Assembly (NCBI GenBank): GCA_015062535.1 | Contig: SUUK01000007.1 | Span: 1 to 64,000 of the forward strand | DNA from: Alphaproteobacteria bacterium | GTDB taxonomy: Bacteria; Pseudomonadota; Alphaproteobacteria; RF32; CAG-239 | Direction of reading: 5' to 3' | DNA: 64,000 nt | Shown here: positions 26,799-35,050 of the stretch, piece after piece | Layout of the letters: the number at the start of each line of letters is the position of its first letter | Position numbering within the stretch: the first letter of the stretch is position 1 | Position numbers and translations under genes: made by a program | The notes under the pieces: model-generated | Told to the model about the DNA's origin: nothing | Database searches by the model: none | Seen by the model: only the letters and a program-made list of their open reading frames with translations

Positions 26799-27380
26799 AT
26801 GATTAACCAAGCATATTTAGATGATAAAAAAATTAAAGATATTTTGACTTATGTTTCCGGTATGAGACATTCTGAACAAATACGAATGATGTTCTTTTGC
26901 TCCTTAAATGGAATGAGGTCTATCAACTTCTGCTATCTTCAAATTAAAGATGTCTTTAATGCAGATGAAACTGTTAAAGATGTAATTTGTCTTGATGCTG
27001 ATAAAAATAAGGGAAAATTTGGTGCTAACTATTACTTAAACACTCAAATTAAGAAAGAATTTAAGGAGTATTTGAAATTCTTAAAATCCCAAAATAGCGA
27101 AATAACACCTGAAACCTATTTGTTCACTAGCCAAAAGCTAAACAAACCATATAATAGAGTTTCAATCAGTAGGTTATTCTCAAGCATCTATAGAAAGTTC
27201 AATATTGAAGGAGCAAGTCATTTAGGTAGGCATATGTTCGTGTCTAAGCTTGTAAACAGTGGTATTAACATCTGTTTGGTTCAAAAACTTTCAAATCATA
27301 GAAATATCGGGACAACTCAACGATACTTCAACTATAACTCACAAATGTTATCCAATGCGGTGGAGAATATCAGGGTATAG
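26799..27380 (+). CDS. Short tyrosine recombinase, 193 aa
   Basis: The catalytic domain is almost complete. First Arg: 'CSLNGMRSINFCYLQIKDV'. The His-x-x-Arg box is 'SHLGRHMF', followed by the second His/Trp box ('KLSNHRNIGTTQRY') and the nucleophile Tyr in QRYFNY. It lacks the N-terminal core-binding domain of full integrases, so it resembles the minimal XerC/D-like or fim-type recombinases. GGATTAG precedes ATG 26799, with a TTGACG box ~60 bases upstream. It lies 280 bases from the 3' end of tRNA-Thr, the expected place for an island integrase. Confidence 0.85.
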   Translation: MINQAYLDDKKIKDILTYVSGMRHSEQIRMMFFCSLNGMRSINFCYLQIKDVFNADETVKDVICLDADKNKGKFGANYYLNTQIKKEFKEYLKFLKSQNSEITPETYLFTSQKLNKPYNRVSISRLFSSIYRKFNIEGASHLGRHMFVSKLVNSGINICLVQKLSNHRNIGTTQRYFNYNSQMLSNAVENIRV

Positions 27381-27659
27381 AAAACAATCGTCATAAAAAA
27401 GTAAGGTTGGTTAATTATTGAAGAAAATCCATTCGGGGAAAAATATAGATTCTGTTTCAAAAAAATAAAATTACATTTGGGTAAAAGTATGGGTTGTATT
27501 TAAGATTCGTTCGGGTAAAAAATTATAAAATATTGGAAGAGTAATGGTAATAGCTTGTCTTGTGCGGGATAACTGACGGACTAAATGACGGGCAGACTTA
27601 AAAACGCTTATACATCAAGGCAAAAAAAAAGACCCTATTAGAGGGGCTTAAATAAAGAA
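27381..27659. other. Gap between recombinase and tRNA-Thr, possible attachment region
   Basis: No gene is seen. Three loosely similar words (ATTCGGGGAAAAATATA at 27431, ATTTGGGTAAAAGTATG near 27475, GTTCGGGTAAAAAATTATA near 27509) could be recombinase arm sites. No convincing copy of the tRNA 3' end was found within the island portion of the window. Confidence 0.3.
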
Positions 27660-27735
27660 TGGTGCCGACAGAGAGACTCGAACTCCCGACCCACTGATTA
27701 CAAATCAGTAGCTCTACCAACTGAGCTATGTCGGC
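27660..27735 (-). tRNA. tRNA-Thr (anticodon TGT)
   Basis: The 76-base cloverleaf on the minus strand has acceptor GCCGACA/TGTCGGC, the anticodon arm ACTGA-TTTGTAA-TCAGT (anticodon TGT), T-arm GTTCGAGTC and an encoded CCA (TGG on the plus strand at 27660). Its 3' end faces the recombinase and island. Confidence 0.95.
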
Positions 27736-27745
27736 AACAGATAAG

Positions 27746-27774
27746 CTTATATATAATGATTTTTTTATTGTCAA
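27746..27774 (-). promoter_or_regulatory. Promoter of tRNA-Thr
   Basis: On the minus strand TTGACA (27769-27774), a 17-base spacer and TATAAG (27746-27751) form a near-consensus sigma70 promoter ending 10 bases before the tRNA 5' end. Confidence 0.8.
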
Positions 27775-27811
27775 TATAATTTTTTTATTTTTTTTTATAA
27801 TATGTGAAAAA

Positions 27812-28540
27812 CTATCGTGCACATAATCGAGTTTTTGTTTTCGAGTGATGTTTTTTCTTACTAATTCTTTTATATGCACACTTAAATGCATCATCTGTAA
27901 TCAGGTTAAATTTATTATTTTGAGATAAAGCCCACGAACCTTTTGCACTTGTAGAACCAACCCCTTCAATCATTAAATTGGGACCAAAATAAACAGCATC
28001 AAAAATTGAAGTAGATTTTACTGCCGAAATAACTGGTTTTAATTTTTTATTTTCATCAAAAACATCTTTATCGTTAAAATTAACAACAAGCCATTCAACA
28101 TCAGACGACCAAATATCAGGATATGCTGTTTCATCCCACTTTGTAACATCTTTGCCATGCTTAAATATTCGATTCTTAAAATATTCAATAGTTTCTAATA
28201 TTTTATTTCGAGAACTAAAAGCATCAGGATGTCGTTCTAAATATTTTGTAACAGCCAAAGATCTTGAAATCATAGAGCCATTAACACCTTCAGGACAATC
28301 CCCTTCATATCCAATTAAAATACCGCCTCTTGCTTTTAAGAATTGTTGACGTTTATCTGTAGAGTTAAAAAATAAAAAACCATATCCTTGCGCTTCTTTT
28401 CCATTCCAATTTGTATATTTAACTAAAGGAGCATTTAAAAAATCTGGAATAGGGATAATGACACGTTTAGCATTTGTTGGGATAACATGCTCAACCCAAT
28501 CTGATTTTAGTGCTTTTTTTACTTCATCATGACTTATCAT
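27812..28540 (-). CDS. Conserved hypothetical protein, 242 aa
   Basis: I do not recognise the family. The chain looks globular and soluble, with no signal peptide or transmembrane segment. Motif-like spots are 'GGILIGYEGDCPEGVNGSMI' and 'VEWLVVNFNDKDVFDENKK', and the C-terminus is very basic (YKRISKKKHHSKTKTR). AAGGAG is well placed before ATG 28540. It is the first gene beyond tRNA-Thr and diverges from apt, so it is probably chromosomal rather than island cargo, though this is not certain. Confidence 0.6.
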   Translation of the reverse strand: MISHDEVKKALKSDWVEHVIPTNAKRVIIPIPDFLNAPLVKYTNWNGKEAQGYGFLFFNSTDKRQQFLKARGGILIGYEGDCPEGVNGSMISRSLAVTKYLERHPDAFSSRNKILETIEYFKNRIFKHGKDVTKWDETAYPDIWSSDVEWLVVNFNDKDVFDENKKLKPVISAVKSTSIFDAVYFGPNLMIEGVGSTSAKGSWALSQNNKFNLITDDAFKCAYKRISKKKHHSKTKTRLCAR

Positions 28541-28666
28541 TTTAACTCTCTCCTTATTAAAATAATATCAGAAAAGTAATAAGACGTCAACAAAAAGTCT
28601 TTATAAGTAATAAAAATATCTATTAAATATCTAAATAAGAAATATACTAAAGAAAAGGAGATAGCT

Positions 28667-29185
28667 ATGACAAATGATGAAATTTTAACTCATATAAGAA
28701 ATATTCCAGATTTTCCACATCAAGGGATTTTGTTTAAAGATATAACAACAGCTCTTAAAGATAAAGATGTTTTTAAGGCAATTATTGATAATTTATACGA
28801 GTTAGTAAAAGATAAAAAGATAGATTATGTTGTCGCTATAGAAAGCAGAGGTTATATTCTAGGAGCCCCTCTTGCCTATAAATTAGGCGCAGGACTTGTT
28901 ATTGCAAGAAAGCCAGGGAAGCTTCCAGCCCCAGTTGAAAGGGTAGAATATGGTCTAGAATATGGTAAAGATGTATTAGAAATGCATAAAGATGCAATAG
29001 AGGCAGGGAAAAATGTTTTAATTGTTGATGATTTACTTGCAACAGGTGGAACCGTAAATGCAACCATACAATTAGTTGAAAAATTGGGTGCAAAAGTAAC
29101 AGCTAGTCTATTTTTAATAGAACTAGAAGAATTATCTCATATTGCAAAAGTAAATTCTCCAAAAATAAGTTTAATTAAATGCTAG
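28667..29185 (+). CDS. apt: Adenine phosphoribosyltransferase
   Basis: Converts adenine and PRPP to AMP (purine salvage) in the cytosol. The type I PRTase PRPP-binding loop is 'VLIVDDLLATGGTVNA' at ~120. The N-terminal 'IRNIPDFPHQGILFKDIT' and 'AIESRGYILGAPLAYKLGAG' with 'ARKPGKLP' are hallmark Apt segments. At 172 aa the length is normal. AAAGGAG lies 7 bases before the ATG. No riboswitch is evident upstream. It stands alone, followed by a small membrane ORF and a hairpin-rich gap. Confidence 0.96.
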   Translation: MTNDEILTHIRNIPDFPHQGILFKDITTALKDKDVFKAIIDNLYELVKDKKIDYVVAIESRGYILGAPLAYKLGAGLVIARKPGKLPAPVERVEYGLEYGKDVLEMHKDAIEAGKNVLIVDDLLATGGTVNATIQLVEKLGAKVTASLFLIELEELSHIAKVNSPKISLIKC

Positions 29186-29296
29186 GATAATCAAGTATTT
29201 ATTGTAAAATAATAGATCAATATACAAAATATATTGACAATACAAAAAAATCATAATAGCCTATCCAAAGTTTTGTGAAAAAATGGAAGATTTTTT

Positions 29297-29425
29297 ATGA
29301 CCGCATTAATGAGCATATATTTAGTAAAGCTCGCTTTAAGAAACAGAAGTCTTAAAGTTGCACTTCCTATGCTTATTCTTCCAATTTTTATTATCGCTAT
29401 TTTACTCATTAGCTACTGTCTCTAA
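29297..29425 (+). CDS. Small membrane protein, 42 aa
   Basis: Reads MTALMSIYLVKLALRNRSLK followed by a ~20-residue hydrophobic helix (LPMLILPIFIIAILLISYC). There is one membrane span with a positively charged N-terminal flank. GGAAG lies ~6 bases upstream of the ATG. It is too short for homology judgement by eye. It ends at an inverted repeat (CTAAGTG...CACTTAG, ~29421-29461) preceding the amidoligase gene. It could be a leader peptide or a genuine small membrane protein. Confidence 0.4.
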   Translation: MTALMSIYLVKLALRNRSLKVALPMLILPIFIIAILLISYCL

Positions 29426-29520
29426 GTGCTTTAAATCTGCTTTAAAGCCCGAACACTTAGAGAAATTTTGAATTGGGCTTTAAGATCACAACAGATAAAA
29501 TAGTAGATAATGAGGAAAAA

Positions 29521-31221
29521 ATGTCAGAAAATAGCTTTAATTCAAAAGAACCATATAGTGTATCAACAACCAAAAAAGTATTTGATTTTTATTTTCAAGC
29601 AATTGGAAAAAGAGATTTTAGACAATTCTATTATGACTGGCATATTGACGCAATGGTAGAACCTTTTGCAGAACTTATTGAATATTTTAATGAAAAATAT
29701 CCCAAAAATTCATCAGAAATGTTTAGAAGTTTTGTTAAAGATTTTACCAATAGTGTTGATGTTTATAACATAGATTGTGAAAAGTTTTGCTCTGTAAAGT
29801 CAAATATTACAAATAAAGACAAGCAACTATCTGATATTATCGATAAAATAGAAACATTTAGTTTTGAATTAAGGCAATTTATATATAGCTTTGCAAATGT
29901 TGATGATTATGTTAAAGAATTTGGCGGATGGGTGTATAAGCCAAACTATCCATACTCGCATTTGCATGGTTTGTCTGTATCTGTTGATATTTTAAATAAT
30001 TTATCTCAAAATTTTGAGGCACTAAAAGATGGCAATACTCTTGAAAAATCTCGCTTTTTAGTAGACAATTATTTAAGAGAAAATATAGCACCAACATATA
30101 AATATAATGAAAACTATTCATATAAACAAAGAAAAGCACTAGTCAAAAATCTTGTAAAATTAAGAAATCAAATGGATGTAGAATATAGCTCATCAGCATT
30201 AGATAATTATCAAGATTTATTTCAAATTGAAAACTTTGAAACCCCAAAATTTGGATCATATCGTCCAAATGGGTTTGAGCTAGAATTTTATGTGCCAAAA
30301 GAATATGAAAATTATGAGAATTTGATTGAATACCTAAAAGAAAAGCATGATTGGAAAAAAGTATATACTTCAAATTCAAATCCTGATGTATATAGCGATT
30401 CCCAATCAGTTGGTGTAATAATGAGAGATGAAAGCTTGGCTGCAATGCATGGCTTAGCCCCTGTTGAATATGCATCACGTATTATGAATTCTAAAGAAGA
30501 TGAAAAGGAATGCTTAAAAATTATGGATTCTTTTGATAAAGGATATGCAAATGTTCATTGTTCACTTCACCAACACGTTTCAACTGAAGGGTTTGATTTG
30601 GATACATATAAACGTTTAGTAAAAAGAATGATGCAACATGAAGATGTTATAGTTAGCAACTTTGCAGCTCCAGAACGTCAACAAAACAAATTACTATATG
30701 CAACATATATTAGCAGAAACTTAAGTTCAAATGCTAAAAGGGATTATCCATTTTTGTGTGTAATGGCTGATATGTGTCAAAACTTAGATGAGCTTAGAGA
30801 TATGGTAGGCTACGGACGTAAATATAAAACATTAAACATCATGCCATCAAAAACCATTGAATTTCGCTATATGAATGCAAATTTTAATCAAAAATTTGTA
30901 GAAGCATTTTTAGAGTTTAATAGAGATTTTGTAAATAGCGCTGTAAATAATAGCGGAACACATATAAACCGTCCATTGTTAAATAAATACAATTGGATGC
31001 AAAGTATGAAAGATGATAGTAAAACCATTTTAAGACATTTAAGTTACTATTATCAAAATGAATATGATCAGTTTCGCCCAGAAAATAAAGTAAATCCTCA
31101 TGTGATTTATGAAGAGAATGCTTATGCACGCCATGTTGCAGATGCAATGAGTCATACTCAAAAATTTGGTTATTATAATAGTTGGTATTTAAGGAAGATG
31201 AAAAATGCAAGAGCAATGTAA
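29521..31221 (+). CDS. Predicted amidoligase (glutamine-synthetase-like fold), 566 aa
   Basis: Amidoligases form amide bonds between carboxyl and amino groups using ATP. Family features appear in order: 'NGFELEFYV' at ~250 (the GxExE-type strand), 'NVHCSLHQHV' at ~345 (the xHxHx motif) and 'KTIEFRYMNANFNQ' at ~443 (the xEFR motif). This matches the PF12224-type predicted COOH-NH2 ligases. The first ~230 residues are helical and unassigned. ATG 29521 has GAGGA upstream, preferred over an ATG 48 bases earlier. It overlaps the next gene, an N-formylglutamate amidohydrolase-like hydrolase, by 17 bases. Substrate unknown. Confidence 0.75.
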   Translation: MSENSFNSKEPYSVSTTKKVFDFYFQAIGKRDFRQFYYDWHIDAMVEPFAELIEYFNEKYPKNSSEMFRSFVKDFTNSVDVYNIDCEKFCSVKSNITNKDKQLSDIIDKIETFSFELRQFIYSFANVDDYVKEFGGWVYKPNYPYSHLHGLSVSVDILNNLSQNFEALKDGNTLEKSRFLVDNYLRENIAPTYKYNENYSYKQRKALVKNLVKLRNQMDVEYSSSALDNYQDLFQIENFETPKFGSYRPNGFELEFYVPKEYENYENLIEYLKEKHDWKKVYTSNSNPDVYSDSQSVGVIMRDESLAAMHGLAPVEYASRIMNSKEDEKECLKIMDSFDKGYANVHCSLHQHVSTEGFDLDTYKRLVKRMMQHEDVIVSNFAAPERQQNKLLYATYISRNLSSNAKRDYPFLCVMADMCQNLDELRDMVGYGRKYKTLNIMPSKTIEFRYMNANFNQKFVEAFLEFNRDFVNSAVNNSGTHINRPLLNKYNWMQSMKDDSKTILRHLSYYYQNEYDQFRPENKVNPHVIYEENAYARHVADAMSHTQKFGYYNSWYLRKMKNARAM

Positions 31222-31942
31222 TCCATATAGTGTAATAAATAAAAATAGTTCAAATGCAATTATTTTAACATGTGAACACGCCTCATCATATATCCCTAAA
31301 TCTTACAATAATTTAGGATTAAATGAAAAGTATTTAGACACTCATATTGCCCGAGATAAAGGTTGTAGACAGTTAACCATCGCATTAGCTCAAAAGCTTG
31401 GGTGTACTGCATTTGTAGCCAATTGTTCGAGGTTATTTATTGACTATAATAGAAGAGAAAATGAGCCATCATTAATATTAGATGAAAGTGATAAAATTTT
31501 AATACCAGGAAACAATAATCTATCTAAAGAAGAAAGAAATTATCGTATAAAAAATTATCACACCCCATACTATCAAGCAATTTTTGCTAAAATTGATGAA
31601 TTAAAGAAAAAAGGCATAACCCCAAAAATTCTTTCTATACATGGCTATACACCCCAGCTAAGAGGAGGAACATATCGTCCTTGGCATGCAGGAGTTTTGT
31701 TTGTAGAAGAAAATAATTTATCAAAAAAAATCTTAAATGAACTAAAACTAAAAAAGGATATCATCGTTGATGCCAATGTTCCTTATGATATGCGCCAATA
31801 TAATACCGGTTCTTCAACAATATGTGGCAAAGACCTTAATTTAGAAAATGCAACAATTGAAATAAGAGACACCGAGTTTGAAAATCTAAATCAAGGTGTT
31901 GAAAAATGGTGCAGTTACATAGCAGAAGCTATACTAAAATAA
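31205..31942 (+). CDS. N-formylglutamate amidohydrolase-family hydrolase, 245 aa
   Basis: Family motifs are visible: 'ILTCEHASSYIPKSY' at the N-terminus (Glu-His metal ligands), 'HIARDKGCRQLT', 'CSRLFIDYNRRENEP' and 'SIHGYTPQLRGGTYRPWHAG' with the second His. It is a zinc-dependent amide hydrolase by family. In the histidine route it cleaves N-formylglutamate, but no hut genes are near. The overlap with the amidoligase gene suggests that it instead trims or reverses an amide made by that ligase. ATG 31205 has GAAGATG upstream. Confidence 0.85.
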   Translation: MQEQCNPYSVINKNSSNAIILTCEHASSYIPKSYNNLGLNEKYLDTHIARDKGCRQLTIALAQKLGCTAFVANCSRLFIDYNRRENEPSLILDESDKILIPGNNNLSKEERNYRIKNYHTPYYQAIFAKIDELKKKGITPKILSIHGYTPQLRGGTYRPWHAGVLFVEENNLSKKILNELKLKKDIIVDANVPYDMRQYNTGSSTICGKDLNLENATIEIRDTEFENLNQGVEKWCSYIAEAILK

Positions 31943-32008
31943 ATTATAGACAAACTGTAAATTTTATGATATTCTATCCATAGTAACAAATTATAAAACA
32001 TATAGATT

Positions 32009-32866
32009 ATGAGAAAATTATTATCAATCATGGTGTCAATCACTATGATGTTCTTTGCAGTTGAAGGTTACGCGCAAAGAAGTGAAAGAAGTGGTGGTTC
32101 AAGAGGGTCAAGTCCAAGGGTTGAAAATAGGTCTTCATCTAGAAGCTCAAGCTATGCAAAAACAGCGCCTCAGTCAAGAAATTCTTCTTATTCAAGACCG
32201 CAGGCAACTCCATCAAGAGGAGGGTCTTATTCAAGACCGCAGGCAACTCCATCAAGAGGAAGTTCTTACCAGCACCAGCAAAGAGGTTCAACAGCCCCTC
32301 GTCAGTCTACTGTAAATCAAGGTCGAGCTTCTCGTCCAAGCAGTAACAGACCTGCTTCTCAAGTGCAGAATACAAGACCAAGACAAAACGGTCATGTAGC
32401 TCCACAGAGAGGATATCAAGCACCTCATCACCGGCCAGCACCTCCGCCTTCTCACCATCATTATGGTGGCTATAGGCCTACTTTCCATCATCACCATGCC
32501 CACTATCATCATCACCATAATTGTATTTTTGATAGATGGTCTTGGTATTCTTGGGGAGGGTATCATAACAGGTTTATACGTCATGGGTACTATCACAATA
32601 GATACTTTGACAATATGTTAGGATACTATCTCTGGGGAAGTTTGAATGCACCAACTCGCCTTGACATTGGTAATATGACATTTACACGTTACAATTCAAC
32701 ATTAAAGATCAGAATAGGTAATGATTATTCATATCTTGATCTTTATCGTTATCAAAGAATTGTATACAATGTAGGTTACACTACAGTAGAGGTTACAACC
32801 AGTTCAGGTTATGCGACAATTTATTTCTATGACGAATATGGCAATACTGCCACATATCGTTTGTAG
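32009..32866 (+). CDS. Exported Arg/Ser- and His-rich protein, 285 aa
   Basis: A signal peptide (MRKLLSIMVSITMMFFAVEG, cut after YAQ) is followed by ~110 residues of low-complexity R/S/Q/P. These include two exact 13-residue repeats (SYSRPQATPSRGG, 39-base DNA repeat at ~32191 and ~32230). A His cluster (HHHHAHYHHHH) and Trp/Tyr-rich segment follow, then a C-terminal beta-rich domain with Thr/Tyr strands. The His cluster could bind metal ions. It resembles secreted envelope proteins of uncertain role. It has its own terminator at 32882. Confidence 0.7.
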   Translation: MRKLLSIMVSITMMFFAVEGYAQRSERSGGSRGSSPRVENRSSSRSSSYAKTAPQSRNSSYSRPQATPSRGGSYSRPQATPSRGSSYQHQQRGSTAPRQSTVNQGRASRPSSNRPASQVQNTRPRQNGHVAPQRGYQAPHHRPAPPPSHHHYGGYRPTFHHHHAHYHHHHNCIFDRWSWYSWGGYHNRFIRHGYYHNRYFDNMLGYYLWGSLNAPTRLDIGNMTFTRYNSTLKIRIGNDYSYLDLYRYQRIVYNVGYTTVEVTTSSGYATIYFYDEYGNTATYRL

Positions 32867-32881
32867 GAAGTAAACAACTAG

Positions 32882-32911
32882 AAAAAGAGGGCTTATTAAG
32901 TCCTCTTTTTT
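32882..32911 (+). terminator. Terminator after the His-rich exported protein
   Basis: AAAAGAGG and CCTCTTTT form a stem around an ~11-base loop containing GCTTATTAAGT, ending in T6. Confidence 0.7.
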
Positions 32912-33044
32912 CGATTCTCTTGAATTTTTTTTATAGCTTTTTCATCTTTTTTTGCAAAAGTATATAACCCAGTATGTAATTTTTTACAAAACTTGTATTT
33001 TAATAAAAATGTGCAATCCTTTATCTAGAAAAGGAGAAATAAAA

Positions 33045-33296
33045 ATGATAGAAGTAAAAATATATTGCACAAAAAAACACGAACTATATCAATCAACATA
33101 TGATACAGTTACCAAAATTATGACTGAGAATAATTTAGAATATAGAATAGAAAGAATTACTGATACAGATGTTATTAGAAGAAGAAATATAACAAACCAA
33201 CCACTCATAGTTATAAATAATCAAATTATAATGTTAGCTCATCCGCCATCAGAGCATGACATAAAAGTAACATTAATTAGAATGAAGTTGCTTTAA
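33045..33296 (+). CDS. Glutaredoxin/thioredoxin-fold small protein lacking CxxC, 83 aa
   Basis: The start MIEVKIYCTKKHELYQSTYD has the beta-strand plus 'Cxxx' position of small thioredoxin-like proteins, with 'ITNQPLIVINNQII' supplying the cis-Pro loop (TxPxxVI). The usual C-x-x-C is reduced to a single Cys (CTKK), so dithiol oxidoreductase activity is doubtful and a monothiol or binding role is possible. AAGGAG sits 8 bases before ATG 33045. An upstream in-frame extension has no ribosome-binding site. It lies just ahead of the HD hydrolase. Confidence 0.6.
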   Translation: MIEVKIYCTKKHELYQSTYDTVTKIMTENNLEYRIERITDTDVIRRRNITNQPLIVINNQIIMLAHPPSEHDIKVTLIRMKLL

Positions 33297-33338
33297 TAAA
33301 TAAAATATATTACTCTAAGCCAATAAAAGGAGAGTAAT

Positions 33339-33848
33339 ATGAAAAAATTATCTAAGTATACCGAAATTATAAAACATCTTGAGCGCCAAGGGTGGAAAAG
33401 AAAAAATATTTTAAATCCAGAAACAGTAGCATCTCATAGTTGGCATATGGCAATACTTGCTCTTTATTTATCAAAAGATTACGAAAAGGAGTATGATTTT
33501 AATAAAGTTATAAGTCTTTGCCTTTGTCATGATTTAGCAGAAAGCATAATAGGAGATATAACTCCGAATGATAGTTTCTATAAAAATAAAAAAGAAATAG
33601 AAAAAGAAGCTATGAAAAAAATTAAAGAAGAGTGCCATTTTGATAAGGTTTATGATTTATTTATAGAATACGAAGAAAAGATTACAAATGAAGCAAAACT
33701 AGCCAATGATTTAGATCAAATAGACGTGTATATCCAATCTTTAGATTACGAGAATAAATATGAAGATCTAGATTTATCAGAGTTTAGAATTAGTGCATTA
33801 AATAAATTACAAACTCCATTAGGCAAAAAGATAATCGATTCTCTTTAA
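33339..33848 (+). CDS. HD-domain phosphohydrolase (YfbR/HDDC2-like), 169 aa
   Basis: The HD motif set is present: 'TVASHSWHMAILALYLS' (first His), 'CLCHDLAESIIGDITPND' (HD plus E and D) and 'ANDLDQIDVYIQSLDYE' (late Asp). This arrangement is that of the YfbR/HDDC2 group, which removes phosphate from 5'-deoxynucleotides. Cytosolic, normal length. AAGGAG precedes the ATG by 9 bases. Substrate assignment is by family only. Confidence 0.8.
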   Translation: MKKLSKYTEIIKHLERQGWKRKNILNPETVASHSWHMAILALYLSKDYEKEYDFNKVISLCLCHDLAESIIGDITPNDSFYKNKKEIEKEAMKKIKEECHFDKVYDLFIEYEEKITNEAKLANDLDQIDVYIQSLDYENKYEDLDLSEFRISALNKLQTPLGKKIIDSL

Positions 33849-33970
33849 TAAAAATTAGTTGCTAATATTAAAAAATATATTATATTAAAAGCGCTCAAAG
33901 AAAGTAAAAACTTTGAATTTTTATATTTCTTTGGTGAAAATAAGTTATAATTCACACAAAGGATAAACAA

Positions 33971-35050
33971 ATGAAGGTACTCGTTGGTTTAAGCGGTGGA
34001 GTTGACTCTTCCGTTGTTGCATGTCTCTTAAAGGAACAAGGGCATGAAGTTATTGGCGCTACAATGTCAATATGGGATAAAGATAAATATTCTAACATAA
34101 ATAGCTTAAAAGAAGGATGCTTTTCTCCGCATGAAGAAGAGGATATAGCTTTAGCTAAAGAATTATGCAAAAAACTAGATATTGAATATCATGTAATTGA
34201 TTGCACTTCAATATATCAAAAAATAGTTTTAGAAAATTTCAAAAAAGAGTACTTAAATGGCAGAACTCCAAACCCATGTGTAATATGTAATTCAAAAATA
34301 AAATTTGATGCATTACCACTTGGGGCAATAAGTCAAGGTATAGAGTTTGATAAATTTGCAACAGGGCACTATGCTCGTCTATCCTATAATGAGAATAATA
34401 AGCGTTATCAGTTGCAAGCAGGAATTGATAATAGAAAAGACCAGTCATACTTTATATATCGTCTAACCCAATCCCAACTATCTAAAATCTTAATGCCATT
34501 AGGGGGATTAACTAAAGAACAAACAAGAGAACTTGCAAAAAAATATGATTTATCAGTAAGTAACAAAAAAGATAGTCAAGATTTTTATACCGGTGATGTA
34601 AATGATATATTAAATACAGCGCCAATTAAGGGAAATATTGTTGATAAAAATGGTAAAATATTAGGTACTCACAATGGTATATGGAATTTTACAATAGGCC
34701 AGAGAAGAGGTTTAGGAGTTAGTGCTGATAGACCACTTTATGTGATAGACTTAAATAAGGAAAAAAATGAAGTTGTATTAGGTTATGTTGAAGATGGTCA
34801 AACAACATCAATAAAAGCAACTGATATAAATTGGGTGTCAGTTACAAATATTTTGCCTAACTTGTTAATAAAAGTAAAGGTTCGGTCTTCTCAAGCACCA
34901 ACTTTGGCAAAATTTGTACCAATTGATGAAAATAATGCATATATACATTTTACAGAGCCACAAAAAGCTATCGCATCAGGCCAATCCGTAGTATTCTATG
35001 ATGATAATGATTTCATTTTAGGCGGTGGATTTATAGAGAAAGCTGTATAA
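33971..35050 (+). CDS. MnmA-like tRNA 2-thiouridylase paralogue lacking the second catalytic Cys, 359 aa
   Basis: The ATP-pyrophosphatase loop 'VGLSGGVDSSVVACLLKEQG' opens the protein. 'GRTPNPCVICNSKIKF' has the first active Cys, 'FATGHYARL' is conserved, and the C-terminal barrel ends 'SGQSVVFYDDNDFILGGGFI'. In canonical MnmA the persulfide-forming Cys lies in KxDSTGICFIG. Here the segment is 'KKDSQDFYTGDVNDIL', with no Cys. It is therefore either a divergent MnmA subfamily or a repurposed sulfurtransferase. It overlaps the HydE-like gene by one base (TAATG), indicating coupled function. Confidence 0.8.
   Translation: MKVLVGLSGGVDSSVVACLLKEQGHEVIGATMSIWDKDKYSNINSLKEGCFSPHEEEDIALAKELCKKLDIEYHVIDCTSIYQKIVLENFKKEYLNGRTPNPCVICNSKIKFDALPLGAISQGIEFDKFATGHYARLSYNENNKRYQLQAGIDNRKDQSYFIYRLTQSQLSKILMPLGGLTKEQTRELAKKYDLSVSNKKDSQDFYTGDVNDILNTAPIKGNIVDKNGKILGTHNGIWNFTIGQRRGLGVSADRPLYVIDLNKEKNEVVLGYVEDGQTTSIKATDINWVSVTNILPNLLIKVKVRSSQAPTLAKFVPIDENNAYIHFTEPQKAIASGQSVVFYDDNDFILGGGFIEKAV

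Noticed and set aside
27598..27894. Minus-strand 98-aa frame containing ADIAQLVELLICNQWVGSSS
   Set aside because: It reads through tRNA-Thr, a typical false ORF, and overlaps the end of the real gene at 27812.
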